The position numbers were made by a program, and so were the translations under genes. Shown piece after piece: positions 15,328-24,083 of a DNA stretch of 36,650 bases. The stretch spans positions 1 through 36,650 of the forward strand of contig NZ_BMTL01000057.1 in the NCBI RefSeq assembly GCF_014649655.1, given 5' to 3'. The notes under the pieces were generated by a model that saw nothing but the letters and a program-made list of their open reading frames with translations, had not been told where the DNA came from and did no database searches. The stretch is from Streptomyces humidus (lineage in GTDB: Bacteria; Actinomycetota; Actinomycetes; Streptomycetales; Streptomycetaceae). Within the stretch, counting starts at the first letter, position 1. Each line of letters starts with the position of its first letter.

Positions 15328-16029
15328 ATGGAGGCCACAACGTCTCGGTACGTCGGGCGGCCGCCGGGCATCGTGACCCGGGAGGACGGGCTGACCGACC
15401 GGCAGCACAGGATCGTCGACGCCATCCGGGCCAGCATCAGGGACCGCGGATACCCGCCGTCGATGCGGGAGCTGGGCCAGGCCGCCGGGCTCTCCAGCAC
15501 CTCGTCCGTCGCGCATCAGATCGGCGCTCTGGTGAAGAAGGGCGTCCTGCGACAGGACCCGAAGCGCCCTCGCGCCTATGTCCCCACCACGACAGCTGGC
15601 CCCGAGGCCGACTCTGCCGTGGAGACGGGCCCCGAAGACGCGGTGTCCGACTCCTCGGTGGTCCACACCCCCCTCGTCGGCCGCATCGCCGCTGGCGTTC
15701 CCATCACCGCCGACGAGCAGGTCGAGGATGTGCTCGCGCTGCCGAGGCAACTCGTCGGCAGCGGCAAGGTGTTCGCGCTCACGGTCAGCGGCGAGTCGAT
15801 GATCAAGGCGCACATCATGGACGGCGACACGGTCGCCGTCAGGGTGCAGCCGGACGCCGAGAACGGCGAGATCGTCGCCGCCATGATCGACGGCGAGGCG
15901 ACGGTTAAGCGACTCAAGCGGGAAGGCTCGACGGTGTGGCTCATGCCGGAGAACGACGCCTTCGAGCCCATCTGCGGCGACGCGGCGTCCATCCTCGGCA
16001 AGGTCGTGGCGGTCATGCGCAGCGTGTAA
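15328..16029 (+). CDS. lexA: LexA-like SOS repressor
   Basis: The 233-aa protein has the full LexA plan. Residues about 20-85 are the winged helix (TDRQHRIVDAIRASIRDRGY, PPSMRELGQAAGLSSTSSVA). The cleavage site is A122-G123 in GRIAAGVPI, the catalytic serine is S157 in GESM, and the lysine is K194 in GEATVKRLKR. On DNA damage RecA filaments would trigger self-cleavage and derepression. The start ATG 15328 has GAAGGGGG upstream. Key residues are intact, so it should work. It differs from the usual chromosomal LexA in its linker and at the site (GVPI rather than GGPI), and it sits among accessory genes, so it is probably a second, island- or plasmid-borne copy. It is followed by a 106-aa gene, probably in the same operon. 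Confidence 0.9.
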   Translation: MEATTSRYVGRPPGIVTREDGLTDRQHRIVDAIRASIRDRGYPPSMRELGQAAGLSSTSSVAHQIGALVKKGVLRQDPKRPRAYVPTTTAGPEADSAVETGPEDAVSDSSVVHTPLVGRIAAGVPITADEQVEDVLALPRQLVGSGKVFALTVSGESMIKAHIMDGDTVAVRVQPDAENGEIVAAMIDGEATVKRLKREGSTVWLMPENDAFEPICGDAASILGKVVAVMRSV

Positions 16030-16103
16030 GCGCGCCGGTCGGGGATTTCGGCAGGCCGGAAGCGGTGACTGCTGTGGTGGATTCACTTTGGGATGGGGGA
16101 AGC

Positions 16104-16424
16104 ATGAGCGACGAAGCAACGCCGGACATGACGTGGGAAGAGATCGCGGACAGCTGGCGGCTGGACGAACTCCTCGAAGGCCGCATGCAGCCCACCACAA
16201 GTGACGACGTGCTGACGCTGATGACGATCGTGGCGCTGCGCGACCGGCGGGCGCCGCTGAGTGGGGCCGCGCGGCGCAAGGCTCTCGACGTCATGATGGC
16301 GGCGGCTGACGGCGGCGCGGGGGCCGAAGATGATCAGACGCCGCGGGATCCTGCCCGCATTGAGCAGACTCGTCAGGCCGCGCTGCGTGCCTTCGAAGAG
16401 GCCCAGCAGCGACGCGAGGAGTGA
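16104..16424 (+). CDS. Hypothetical 106-aa protein
   Basis: ATG 16104 follows GGATGGGGGA. The product begins MSDEATPDMTWEEIADSWRL, and contains an acidic helical half and a C-terminal helix with RIEQTRQAALRAFEEAQQRR. It is soluble and could be a coiled-coil adaptor. It starts 75 bases after the LexA-like gene in the same direction, so damage-linked expression is possible. The family is not recognised. Confidence 0.55.
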   Translation: MSDEATPDMTWEEIADSWRLDELLEGRMQPTTSDDVLTLMTIVALRDRRAPLSGAARRKALDVMMAAADGGAGAEDDQTPRDPARIEQTRQAALRAFEEAQQRREE

Positions 16425-16505
16425 CCAGGCGCAGGCGGCCCGCCGCAGAACCGCCGCGGGGCGGACAGGAGTGCCCTCGACCCGAGTGCCGTCGTTGACC
16501 AGGGC

Positions 16506-17849
16506 ATGAGCGTTCGGAACCTCCTCGACGCGGCCTTCGCGCAGCCGGCCGCCCCGGCTACGCGTGTCAGCGGCCGCACCTTCACCGCCCTGAGCTCGGG
16601 CGCCTGGAAGGAGTTCCTTCTCGGTCCCGGCGCTGGGCCAGGCAGATCGGGATCCTGGGACGAGCAGCTGGCGGTGCTGTGGAAGCGGGTGGTCGCGGAG
16701 TGCGGAGAGGCACAGCGACTCGCGGACGAGCACGACATCGACTGGGAGCTGGCTCCTCACGAGTCGAAGGCGGTCCTCGCGCTGTGCGGGCCGGACGACG
16801 TCGTCATCGATGTCGCCGCGGCCGCACTGGCGACCCAGCGGGAGCAGTGGGAGCTCGAGCGGCGCTTCGCCCGGATCCATCGCCGCCTGCCCTCGGACCT
16901 GTCCGGCCTGGTGCCCGCGGACGTCGGCGCGCTGCGGTCCGCTCTGCTGGACGAACAGGATTTCCGCGCCAGCACCTACGCCGTGCAACATGACCGAGTC
17001 GTGCGGTGGCTGCGCGCCCTGACCGGCACTGCGGCCTACCTCTCCGCCGCGCACATGGTCCCCGCGCCGCTCGCCCTGGACGTGGTCACCACCGCCCCGC
17101 TGGACGAACCGACCCGGAACGCGCTGCGGCTGCCCGCCCCCTGGTCGCTCATCACGCACGACGCCGTCCCCCTGCGCGCGGCCCAAGCCGATGACGACGA
17201 ACTCGCCGCGCTCGTCGAGGCCGGCGTGTGCGTGGGACCGGAGCCGGTCATCCTCGGCGGCCTGCTCGCCGCCCAGCCCGATGGCCGGCTCGACACGACG
17301 TCGGGGTTCCTGCTCATCTCCTCCCTCGACGCGACAGGGAAGCGGTGCCAGGTGCTGCAGCCGACCGCGTACGGCGACCACGGCGGCGGCCGCGTGCTGT
17401 ACGGGTACGCGGCACAGTTGGCGTTCGCCCGGTGGACGGCGCCGCCCGTTCTCCCGGTGCCTGGGCCGCGCCCCACGTCGCGCAGCGCCTTGGGCAGGAT
17501 CGCCACGAGCGAGGCCGGGCAGGCCGGCGGCTTCCATGGGGTCCGTGTCCTGGACTTCACCCCTCCGCCCGAGGGACCGCCCGAGCAGCGCCCGGCGCCA
17601 GCCGGCTCCCGGGGGCCGCTCGTCGTCGGCACCTGGCGGCGCGCGCACTGGAAGCCAGGAGTGCGGATCGGGATTCGCGACACCGAGGGGCGGCTGGTCG
17701 GGCCGGTCTACAAGGACGGCGCGGTCGAGGGCCTCACGTTCACTCGTGAGCGCCGGTTCTTCCCCCGCGCGCGGGTCCGCCCCGACCTCCCGCTCGCGCC
17801 CACCACCGCGGTGTACCGGATCCCGAACCCCGGCGCTGCGAGCCGGTGA
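16506..17849 (+). CDS. Hypothetical 447-aa protein
   Basis: From ATG 16506 the frame encodes a soluble protein with a helical N-terminal half (TQREQWELERRFARIHRRLP) and a mixed C-terminal half with VLYGYAAQLAFARWTAPPVL, a proline-rich linker, and a strand-rich end (GIRDTEGRLVGPVYKDGAVE, RERRFFPRARVRP). No Walker, nuclease or membrane motif is seen. Third-position GC strongly supports the frame. It lies 81 bases after the 106-aa gene and may be in the LexA-headed operon. The function is not recognised. The 269 bases that follow (17850-18118) hold nothing I can support. Confidence 0.6.
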   Translation: MSVRNLLDAAFAQPAAPATRVSGRTFTALSSGAWKEFLLGPGAGPGRSGSWDEQLAVLWKRVVAECGEAQRLADEHDIDWELAPHESKAVLALCGPDDVVIDVAAAALATQREQWELERRFARIHRRLPSDLSGLVPADVGALRSALLDEQDFRASTYAVQHDRVVRWLRALTGTAAYLSAAHMVPAPLALDVVTTAPLDEPTRNALRLPAPWSLITHDAVPLRAAQADDDELAALVEAGVCVGPEPVILGGLLAAQPDGRLDTTSGFLLISSLDATGKRCQVLQPTAYGDHGGGRVLYGYAAQLAFARWTAPPVLPVPGPRPTSRSALGRIATSEAGQAGGFHGVRVLDFTPPPEGPPEQRPAPAGSRGPLVVGTWRRAHWKPGVRIGIRDTEGRLVGPVYKDGAVEGLTFTRERRFFPRARVRPDLPLAPTTAVYRIPNPGAASR

Positions 17850-18118
17850 CCTCCCCGTGAACGGAGAGAGCCTGTCGCGGCAGACCGTCGCGAGAGTGGG
17901 TTGCCGCGGTCGGAAGGCGGGGCCGCTGATCACGCCGGGCCCGGCGGAGTACGCCCCCGGACGCAGCGCACGGGGGGACGCGGCGTCCAGGGGGACTGCC
18001 GGCAAAGTACCGCGCCAACCGGCCGCTTATCGCACATATCGGGGAATCCGATCGCGCGTCGGGGCGCAGCGCTGGCGGTGGCCGGTCTGGCCGGGACGCC
18101 GTGGATGAGGAGGTCGGA

Positions 18119-18997
18119 TCAGCTGGCGGCTGGCGTATGCAGTGGGTGCACGACCTGCTCGCGTGCGTCGGGCAGCGGGACGTGGTTGGCGCACAGGATC
18201 CGCAGGCGCAGTGGCGGGTGCGTGCGCAGGCCCCGCACCGTCACCCAGATCCGGGGCAGCACGGCGCGGGCGCGTTCACGGTCGAGGTCCTCGCGCCACA
18301 TGTCGGCCACGGCAGTCCGGCCGCAGACGCCGGCGGCCGCGAGGTCGCAGGCTAGTTCGCCCCACCAGAAGAACATGGTGTTCAGCGCCCAGGCGGCGGC
18401 TGCGGTCAGGGCGAAGGCGGGCAGGGACAGCAGGCCCGCTGCCAGGCCGGCCACCGCGACGGCGGCGGACTCGGCGGCGATGCGCTTGCCGGTGTCGCGG
18501 CGCTGGAGGTGGGCGAGTTCGTGCTCCAGGACCGCGGGGAGGTGGTTGGTGTGACGTGGGTGGAGCCACCGCATGCCGAGCCACACGTGGCCTCGGCGGC
18601 CGTGGCCGGTGGAGCGGGCGTCGGCCCAGCTGTCGGTCTCGCTGGAGGTGGCCAGGGTGATCTTCGTCAGTCCGCGCTCGGCGGTGGTGCGGCGTACGTG
18701 CTCGGTGGTCTGCCGCATCCTGGTGGCGATGTGGCGGTATGTGTCGCTGTCGGACGGGTCGGGCTTGCGGCCGGCGTGGACTTGCCAGGTCAACGCCTGG
18801 GCCGACGGGCCCATGGCGATCGCCGACTTCTGCCGGGCGCGGCCCTGCACCGCCCACAGTCCGCCGGTCGCCGCCGCCACACCGACGGCGATGCCGGCCG
18901 CTGGTCCGCGCAGCTGTGTCATGACGGCCTCGCTGATGATCGCCGTCGCCACCACCGCCTGCCCGGCGTGGCGTTGCAGCATCTCCCCCAGTGTCAT
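18119..18997 (-). CDS. M48-like membrane metalloprotease
   Basis: The 292-aa protein has a zinc-protease signature HELAH at residues 159-163 (preceded by LPAVLE), with E214 in WWGELACDLAA as likely third zinc ligand, as in M48/HtpX or BlaR1/M56-type proteases. Hydrophobic segments lie at about 33-50 and, as a pair, at 178-212 (AAVAVAGLAAGLLSLPAFAL, TAAAAWALNTMFF), placing it in the membrane with the active site inside. The start is ATG 18997 or GTG 19006; no good binding site is visible. It would degrade membrane or surface-exposed proteins, or take part in signalling. It lies 56 bases downstream of the GajB-like gene on the same strand and might be co-transcribed with it, but it is not part of known Gabija systems. 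Confidence 0.75.
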   Translation of the reverse strand: MTLGEMLQRHAGQAVVATAIISEAVMTQLRGPAAGIAVGVAAATGGLWAVQGRARQKSAIAMGPSAQALTWQVHAGRKPDPSDSDTYRHIATRMRQTTEHVRRTTAERGLTKITLATSSETDSWADARSTGHGRRGHVWLGMRWLHPRHTNHLPAVLEHELAHLQRRDTGKRIAAESAAVAVAGLAAGLLSLPAFALTAAAAWALNTMFFWWGELACDLAAAGVCGRTAVADMWREDLDRERARAVLPRIWVTVRGLRTHPPLRLRILCANHVPLPDAREQVVHPLHTPAAS

Positions 18998-19053
18998 GGT
19001 GATCACGGTAGTCGGAGGCCTGAGCGTGGGACGGGCTGGGGACGGCCGCCTGG

Positions 19054-20922
19054 TCAGGTCTGTTCGTCGGGGAAGAGCCGCCGCGCCATCTCGATCACGA
19101 AGGCTGAGGGCCCAAGGGACATCCAGTATCCGTTCCTGGTCTCGTACCCGGGGCCGACGATCATGGTCACGGTCGACTCGGCACGGGTGAGGGCGACGTA
19201 GAAGGTGCGCCTTTGCTCCGCGAGCTCCGTCTCCGTGGGTTTCCGCCACTGCTTCCCGCTGTGGACATCACGCGGAATGAGGCCCTGGAGGAGGCCCGGC
19301 AGGATCACGGTGTCGAACTCTCGGCCCTTGGCTGCGTGGTAGGTGGCGAGCAGTACCTTGCCGATGACTTCCTCACCGCGCGCGAGGTCCTGCAGCAGAA
19401 GGTCCTTGGACCTGCACAGGCCGGCCAGGTCGTCGAGGCTGCTCGTGTTGTCCTGGTCGGGGTGGCGCGCGGCTATCTCGTCGAGAGCCAAGCCGGCGCG
19501 CAGGTGCTCCAGCCAGGCGAGGGCAGGGGCTTCGGCTGGGTAGAGCTCCTCGGGGTCGAGGCACAGCTGCAGAGCCCTGGGCACGAAGAGCCGCGAGGGG
19601 GACGGGGCAAGCTGGGCCTCGGTACGCAGCGTGGTGAAGGCGCGGGCCAGAGAGGCAAGCGATGGTGCCTGCGTACGGCGCAGCATGTCGGCGCGATCGG
19701 CGCCGGATGCGGTGTGGATCTGGTAGTTGGTGACGGCGCGGCTGGCGCACCGCTGGACGAAACGGGAAAGGCTGCCAGTGGGGAGCTTGTCGTCGCCTTC
19801 GTGCCGGAAGTCCAGCTTGCGTCGGGTGAGCTCGCTGCGGACGTCGTCGAGCAAGCGACCGCGAGCGGGGTAGAGGATGGCGATCCGCTCGGGGCTGATG
19901 CCCTTGTTCTGCGCCTGCTCGACCAGGTCGCAGGTCACTCGGGCATGGTCCGCGAGCCCTCCCTCGACCTGTTCGAGGTTGACGTCGCCTGGGGGTGCGC
20001 CTTCGCGGGCGAGGCGGCCTCGGGAAAGGCCGAGGGCGGCTTCGGCGGCGGTGATGATGTCCTGGCCGCTGCGGTAGTTGACCTCGAGTTCGAGATCGAG
20101 GAAGTCCGCTCGGCCTGCCAGCTCGGTCAGGTACTTGGCGTCGGCTCCGGTGAAGCCGTAGACGGACTGGTCGGTGTCCCCGACGGCGAAGACGGTGATG
20201 CCGGCCAGGTCGCGCAGGGCGAGGACGAGTTCGTGCAGGACTCCGCCGAGGTCCTGGTACTCGTCGACGACGAGGTGGGGGAAGCGGGAGCGCAGGAGGT
20301 CGCGGACATGTGCGTGCTCCCTGACGATGTGCACGGCCCGGGTGACCATGGCCTCGAAGTCGATCTCGCCTCGGAGGATGAGCTGTTCCTCGTAGAGGCG
20401 TGCCGCCTGGACTTCCCGCGGGTCGAAGCTGTCCAGGTTCTCATTGCAGGCCAGGGCCCGGCGGATCCGGGTGCTCTGGGGCACGCGGTGCTGGGCGAGG
20501 ACCTCGGCGATGCCGGCCTGGTCGAAGCAGCGTTGCAGGAGCGCTTCGGTGGCCGTCTTGTTGAGGACCTGTCCTGCTTGGGGTGCCGACTGCCCGGTCA
20601 GGTGTGCGAAGGCGCGGAGGATCTCGTTCAGGCAGAAGGCGTGCACGGTGGAGCAGGTGATCCGCCCTTCGGCGCGCACGCCACTGCGGAGGACGCGGCG
20701 GCGGATTTCCTCGGCTGCCGCGTTGGTGTAGGTGATGCAGGCCACGCCGCGGAAGGCCGAGATCTGTGTTTGGAGCACGTAGGCGATCCGGGCGACGAGG
20801 GTGCGCGTCTTCCCGCTTCCGGGGCCGGCCCGCAGAACGACGTTGCCGTCGTGGAGAACGGCGGTCCGCTGCCGGGGGTGCAGACTGTCGAGCTCCGCGA
20901 GCAGGGTGTCACTGACCTGCAT
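19054..20922 (-). CDS. gajB: Gabija-like GajB, UvrD/PcrA-type helicase
   Basis: A 622-aa superfamily 1A helicase. Walker A is RAGPGSGKT (residues 31-39), the Q-motif-like HPRQRTAV lies just before it, Walker B is VVDEYQD (218-224), motif III is GDTDQSVYGFTGA (248-260), and the C-terminal motifs TYHAAKGREFDTVILPGL and RRTFYVALTRAE are present. It should unwind or sense DNA ends using ATP. Its start lies inside the end of the OLD-type nuclease gene (14-nt overlap), the order and coupling of gajA-gajB in Gabija defence operons, where GajB partners the GajA nuclease. It is longer than the best-studied GajB (about 494 aa). A stand-alone UvrD-like protein is the alternative, but the neighbour makes Gabija more likely. 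Confidence 0.85.
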   Translation of the reverse strand: MQVSDTLLAELDSLHPRQRTAVLHDGNVVLRAGPGSGKTRTLVARIAYVLQTQISAFRGVACITYTNAAAEEIRRRVLRSGVRAEGRITCSTVHAFCLNEILRAFAHLTGQSAPQAGQVLNKTATEALLQRCFDQAGIAEVLAQHRVPQSTRIRRALACNENLDSFDPREVQAARLYEEQLILRGEIDFEAMVTRAVHIVREHAHVRDLLRSRFPHLVVDEYQDLGGVLHELVLALRDLAGITVFAVGDTDQSVYGFTGADAKYLTELAGRADFLDLELEVNYRSGQDIITAAEAALGLSRGRLAREGAPPGDVNLEQVEGGLADHARVTCDLVEQAQNKGISPERIAILYPARGRLLDDVRSELTRRKLDFRHEGDDKLPTGSLSRFVQRCASRAVTNYQIHTASGADRADMLRRTQAPSLASLARAFTTLRTEAQLAPSPSRLFVPRALQLCLDPEELYPAEAPALAWLEHLRAGLALDEIAARHPDQDNTSSLDDLAGLCRSKDLLLQDLARGEEVIGKVLLATYHAAKGREFDTVILPGLLQGLIPRDVHSGKQWRKPTETELAEQRRTFYVALTRAESTVTMIVGPGYETRNGYWMSLGPSAFVIEMARRLFPDEQT

Positions 20923-22897
20923 CGCTGCCCTGCCCGTTGACCTGTGGCGCCGTGTGGCCGGTGAGCAGTGAGGTTCCGCGGGCCGCGCGGCTGATGCGTT
21001 CCATGGCCAGGAAGAGGTAGGAAGCCGTGCCCAGGCGGCGGAGGGCTTGCTCGTCCAGCGGGACCTCGTCCGCGATCTGAACTTCGGACCGGATCCGGGC
21101 GTCCAGGTCGACCTGGGCGATGTGCGCGGCGAGGCGCTGGGCGAAGCGGCCCTTGCCGAGGTCGCCGATGCGCTTGAGCATCTTCTTCCGCAGCTCGGGG
21201 TCGACCGTCGTGTTCAGCTCGTTGGCGACCCCGCGGCTCACGTCGTCGATCGCGGTGGCGTAGCTGTTCAGCTCCTTGAATGCCTGGATGATCTCCTCGC
21301 CGAACATGGAGCACAGGTCGGTCTCCAGGGTCTGGGCGCCGACGTAGACGCCGTGGCCCTGGAGTTCCGAGGCGAGAGGGTCGCGGGTCGTTGGGTAGCC
21401 CGCCGCGTCGGTTTCCGGCAGGAGGGCAATCTGGTCCATGAGCGCCCTGCTGCGGGCTTCCTCGGGGTGGAGGTTCGCGCCTCGCCTGAGGCCGGCTTCC
21501 CGGCGGCCACGCTTGTCGCGGGCGGCGTCTCCGTCGGTGATGACCACGTGGGGAGTGTTGAGGCCCTTCGGACCGAGGAGCGCCCGGTAGGGCTTGAAGT
21601 CGGTGCCGTGGACACTGGCCACCACGGTGCCGTAGGCGTCGAGGTCGAAGCCGGCGGCTTCGGCCAAGGCGGGGAGGATGTACAGCTCGGCCAGTCCTTC
21701 GACCAGTACGACGGCGGAGGCGAAGAGGACCTCGGCGCGGCTGACGTCGAGGTAGCGCTCCAGGTCCGCGGCCTGCTCGCTGCTGACGGGGAGGGCGGAC
21801 GTGGTGGCACCGGTAGTGCCGTTCTCCGTTGCGCGCAGCACGATGAAGGAGCGCACCGGCGCGACGGCGGCGATGTGCGGACTGTGGGTGGTGAGGACGA
21901 GCGACGGTCCGCTGCGCAGCAAGTACCCGAAGAGGTGCCGCTGGAGGGTGACGTGGAGGTGGGCTTCGGGCTCCTCCACGGCGACAAGGGTGGCGATGAA
22001 TTCCTCGTCGTCCCGCTGCTGGCTGAGGGCTTCGAGCAGCAATCCGAGGTAGATGACGTTGGCGCTGCCCAGGCTGGTGTCGGAGATGCTCCTGCGGCGG
22101 GCCGTGTCGAAGAACAGGCGTACGGCGCGAATCAGTTCGTCCGGCTTGGAGGAGGCGAACCCCAGGGTGGGCTGGACCGCCAGGCGCGGCCCGAACATCG
22201 CTGTCAGCCGGTCCGTCAGGTGCCCTTCCAGCTTGGCGACGTTGTCGTCCTTGGTGAGCTGGTCGACTGCCGTGGCCATGGCCGAGGCGGTGGCTTCCAG
22301 GTTCACCGGGTCGAGGGGGAGTCGTTCGAGGAGATCCCTCATCGGGCTGCGCCGCCAGTTGTGCAGGTCTGCCTCGGCGTCTCGCAGGGCCGGCAGGACG
22401 CGCAGGGCAACTTCGCGGCGGATGGCGCGCACGTCGTTGGTCTCGCGGTCGCCGGCGAAGACGATGACGTCGTAGTCCTTCGCGGTCAGCGGCCGGCCGG
22501 TCGGCTGCACACGGGAGCCATCGGCCGCTGCCACCTCCGTCCGCGGGGCGAAGCGGTAGGTCAGCCGAGCTACGTACGGGTCGAAGTCCACCGCGGCGCT
22601 GGACAGAATGCTCTTGGCGTCGGCGTCGTCGTCGAAGCCTCGTAGCTCGACCACGATGGTCACCTCGGCTCCGCCGGCCAGGCCGGTGGGGTGACCTTCC
22701 CAGATGTCCTCCTCGCGCAGCATGCGCCTTGCGTCGGAGATGGACGGGTCGAGGACCAGGCGGATCGCTTCCAGCAGATTCGACTTGCCGACGCCGTTCT
22801 CGCCGACGATCACGGCGTGGGCGGGGAAGTCGTCGATGACGAGGTGCCGGAAGTTGCGGAAGTTGAGTATCTCGATCCGCGAAATGTGCAGGCCCAT
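20909..22897 (-). CDS. gajA: Gabija-like GajA, OLD-family ATPase/TOPRIM endonuclease
   Basis: The 662-aa protein starts at ATG 22897 after AAGGGGACGA. An N-terminal ABC-type ATPase has Walker A GENGVGKS (32-39), Walker B VAVEEPEAHLH (305-315) and the H-loop TTHSPH (336-341). The C-terminal TOPRIM domain has E400 in VVLVEGLAE and the DxD pair D455/D457 in VITDGD, the metal-binding residues of OLD nucleases. In Gabija, GajA is a DNA endonuclease held back by nucleotides and set free when phage growth lowers ATP/dNTP levels; GajB joins it. All key motifs are present, so the pair looks functional. It is somewhat longer than the model GajA (about 578 aa). A lone OLD nuclease is less likely because of the overlapping helicase gene. 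Confidence 0.85.
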   Translation of the reverse strand: MGLHISRIEILNFRNFRHLVIDDFPAHAVIVGENGVGKSNLLEAIRLVLDPSISDARRMLREEDIWEGHPTGLAGGAEVTIVVELRGFDDDADAKSILSSAAVDFDPYVARLTYRFAPRTEVAAADGSRVQPTGRPLTAKDYDVIVFAGDRETNDVRAIRREVALRVLPALRDAEADLHNWRRSPMRDLLERLPLDPVNLEATASAMATAVDQLTKDDNVAKLEGHLTDRLTAMFGPRLAVQPTLGFASSKPDELIRAVRLFFDTARRRSISDTSLGSANVIYLGLLLEALSQQRDDEEFIATLVAVEEPEAHLHVTLQRHLFGYLLRSGPSLVLTTHSPHIAAVAPVRSFIVLRATENGTTGATTSALPVSSEQAADLERYLDVSRAEVLFASAVVLVEGLAELYILPALAEAAGFDLDAYGTVVASVHGTDFKPYRALLGPKGLNTPHVVITDGDAARDKRGRREAGLRRGANLHPEEARSRALMDQIALLPETDAAGYPTTRDPLASELQGHGVYVGAQTLETDLCSMFGEEIIQAFKELNSYATAIDDVSRGVANELNTTVDPELRKKMLKRIGDLGKGRFAQRLAAHIAQVDLDARIRSEVQIADEVPLDEQALRRLGTASYLFLAMERISRAARGTSLLTGHTAPQVNGQGSDAGQ

Positions 22898-23035
22898 TCG
22901 TCCCCTTGGCGATCTGGTGCGATGTGGTGATTCATCATTCCAGGGCCGCCCCACGTCGGTGGGCCCTTTCTCGGCGTCCGGTGGTCTGCCGGGCCGCCTT
23001 CGGTGCGATCTCTGTGGCTGTGCCCGCTCGAGTCG

Positions 23036-23938
23036 CTAGTCGGGCTCGGGGTCGGGGTGGATGTTCAGGTCGGCGAGAAGGGCGCGGCGTTCGCGTTCCT
23101 CTCGGTTCAGGAGTTCCGCGAGGATCAGCGGATCATGGCGGGAGGTGATCGCATCGCGAACGACGGAGGCGAGGATGTCGGGCGGCAGGGCCTCAGCCTG
23201 GGTGGTGGAGCTGCCGGTGAACGAGCGGTTGTCGGTGGCTTTCGTGGGGGCGGTCGGCAGCCGGTGTTCCTCGATCTGCTGCTCGGTGACCGCCAGGCGC
23301 TCGAAGACGACTTCCGACCCGGGGGCGTCCACGGCGGCGAACGCCTCGACGTCCTCCGCGAGCGCGGAGAACAGGTGCACCCCGCTCGGGTCCCAGTCCG
23401 ATACGACGAACACCCTCACGGGTCGGGGATCGGCGGCCATGCGCAGCGCCGCGGTCCGTTTCGCCGGCAGGCCGCTGAATCCGCTGCCCGAGTACACCGG
23501 CACTCCGTACGGCTCGGCCACAGCGCGGAGCTGGCTGACCATCCCCGCTGTCTCCGACCACACCTCCAGCCGGATCGCCTGGCCTGTCTGCCGGTCCAGC
23601 CGGTAGCCGTCCGCCGCCTGCCGCAGCGCGGCATGAAAGTCGTCGGGGCCGGCATAGAAGACGGGTTCCGCTTTCAATTCGGTGTCGTCGCGGAGCGCTT
23701 CCCAGGGGATTCGGCCCGACCGGCGGCCCATGCCGATCACCTCGATCAGCCGCTTGTAGGTGCGGGACTCCTTTGCCAGTACCCCGTCGGAAATCAGCGA
23801 GTACCAGACCTGCCTGATGGTGAGCGGCAGGTGGTCCGTGTATCGGTTCAGGACCCGGTCCGCGGCCGCGAGCAGTTCCAGCGAGGACGCCTGGGGCTTC
23901 CAACACGGCTGGTACCCGCGTGAGCGCCGATTGGGCAT
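23036..23938 (-). CDS. Spo11/TopoVI-A-like TOPRIM protein
   Basis: A 300-aa protein with a strong binding site (GGGAGGTGA) before ATG 23938. Residues about 36-90 form a winged-helix-like block with LTIRQVWYSLISDGVLAKES, the position where Topo VI-A/Spo11 carry the catalytic tyrosine (here Y46). Residues about 120-190 form a TOPRIM domain: IRLEVWSET with E125 or E129 as acidic residue, and VVSDWDPSG with D181/D183. Such stand-alone proteins are widespread in phages and actinobacteria, with unproven DNA-cutting or binding activity. It lies 138 bases upstream of gajA on the same strand; whether it is part of the Gabija operon is open. Its leader carries a perfect 30-bp palindrome. Confidence 0.75.
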   Translation of the reverse strand: MPNRRSRGYQPCWKPQASSLELLAAADRVLNRYTDHLPLTIRQVWYSLISDGVLAKESRTYKRLIEVIGMGRRSGRIPWEALRDDTELKAEPVFYAGPDDFHAALRQAADGYRLDRQTGQAIRLEVWSETAGMVSQLRAVAEPYGVPVYSGSGFSGLPAKRTAALRMAADPRPVRVFVVSDWDPSGVHLFSALAEDVEAFAAVDAPGSEVVFERLAVTEQQIEEHRLPTAPTKATDNRSFTGSSTTQAEALPPDILASVVRDAITSRHDPLILAELLNREERERRALLADLNIHPDPEPD

Positions 23939-23953
23939 GGTCACCTCCCGACG

Positions 23954-23983
23954 CTGAAAGGGACGCCATGGCGTCCCTTTCAG
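23954..23983. promoter_or_regulatory. Perfect 30-bp palindrome in the leader of the TOPRIM gene
   Basis: CTGAAAGGGACGCCA followed by its exact reverse complement, with the centre between 23968 and 23969. It ends 15 bases before the start codon at 23938, just upstream of the binding site, and lies 100 bases before the divergent gene at 24084. It could be an operator, a recognition site for the palindrome-binding TOPRIM protein itself, or an RNA hairpin in the 5' leader. No T tract is present on either side, so termination is less likely. Confidence 0.75.
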
Positions 23984-24083
23984 GATCGCCGCACAGAACG
24001 CAAGATGCCAGGCCCCTTCCTGCCCCTTTCCCGAATGGGCGACATCCGGGGCGACCTGGTGTCGACTGCCTCGTTGACAGGCC

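Noticed and set aside
17850..18118. Possible small RNA or tRNA gene in the 269-base gap
   Set aside because: No cloverleaf, no T-arm sequence and no terminator hairpin could be found.
19213..22645. Long plus-strand frames (575 and 532 codons) opposite gajB and gajA
   Set aside because: The translations lack any motif and are compositionally biased, whereas the minus strand has complete helicase and ATPase/TOPRIM motifs.
23869..23990. CRISPR-like repeat at the 30-bp palindrome
   Set aside because: Only one copy exists, with no spacer array or cas gene nearby.
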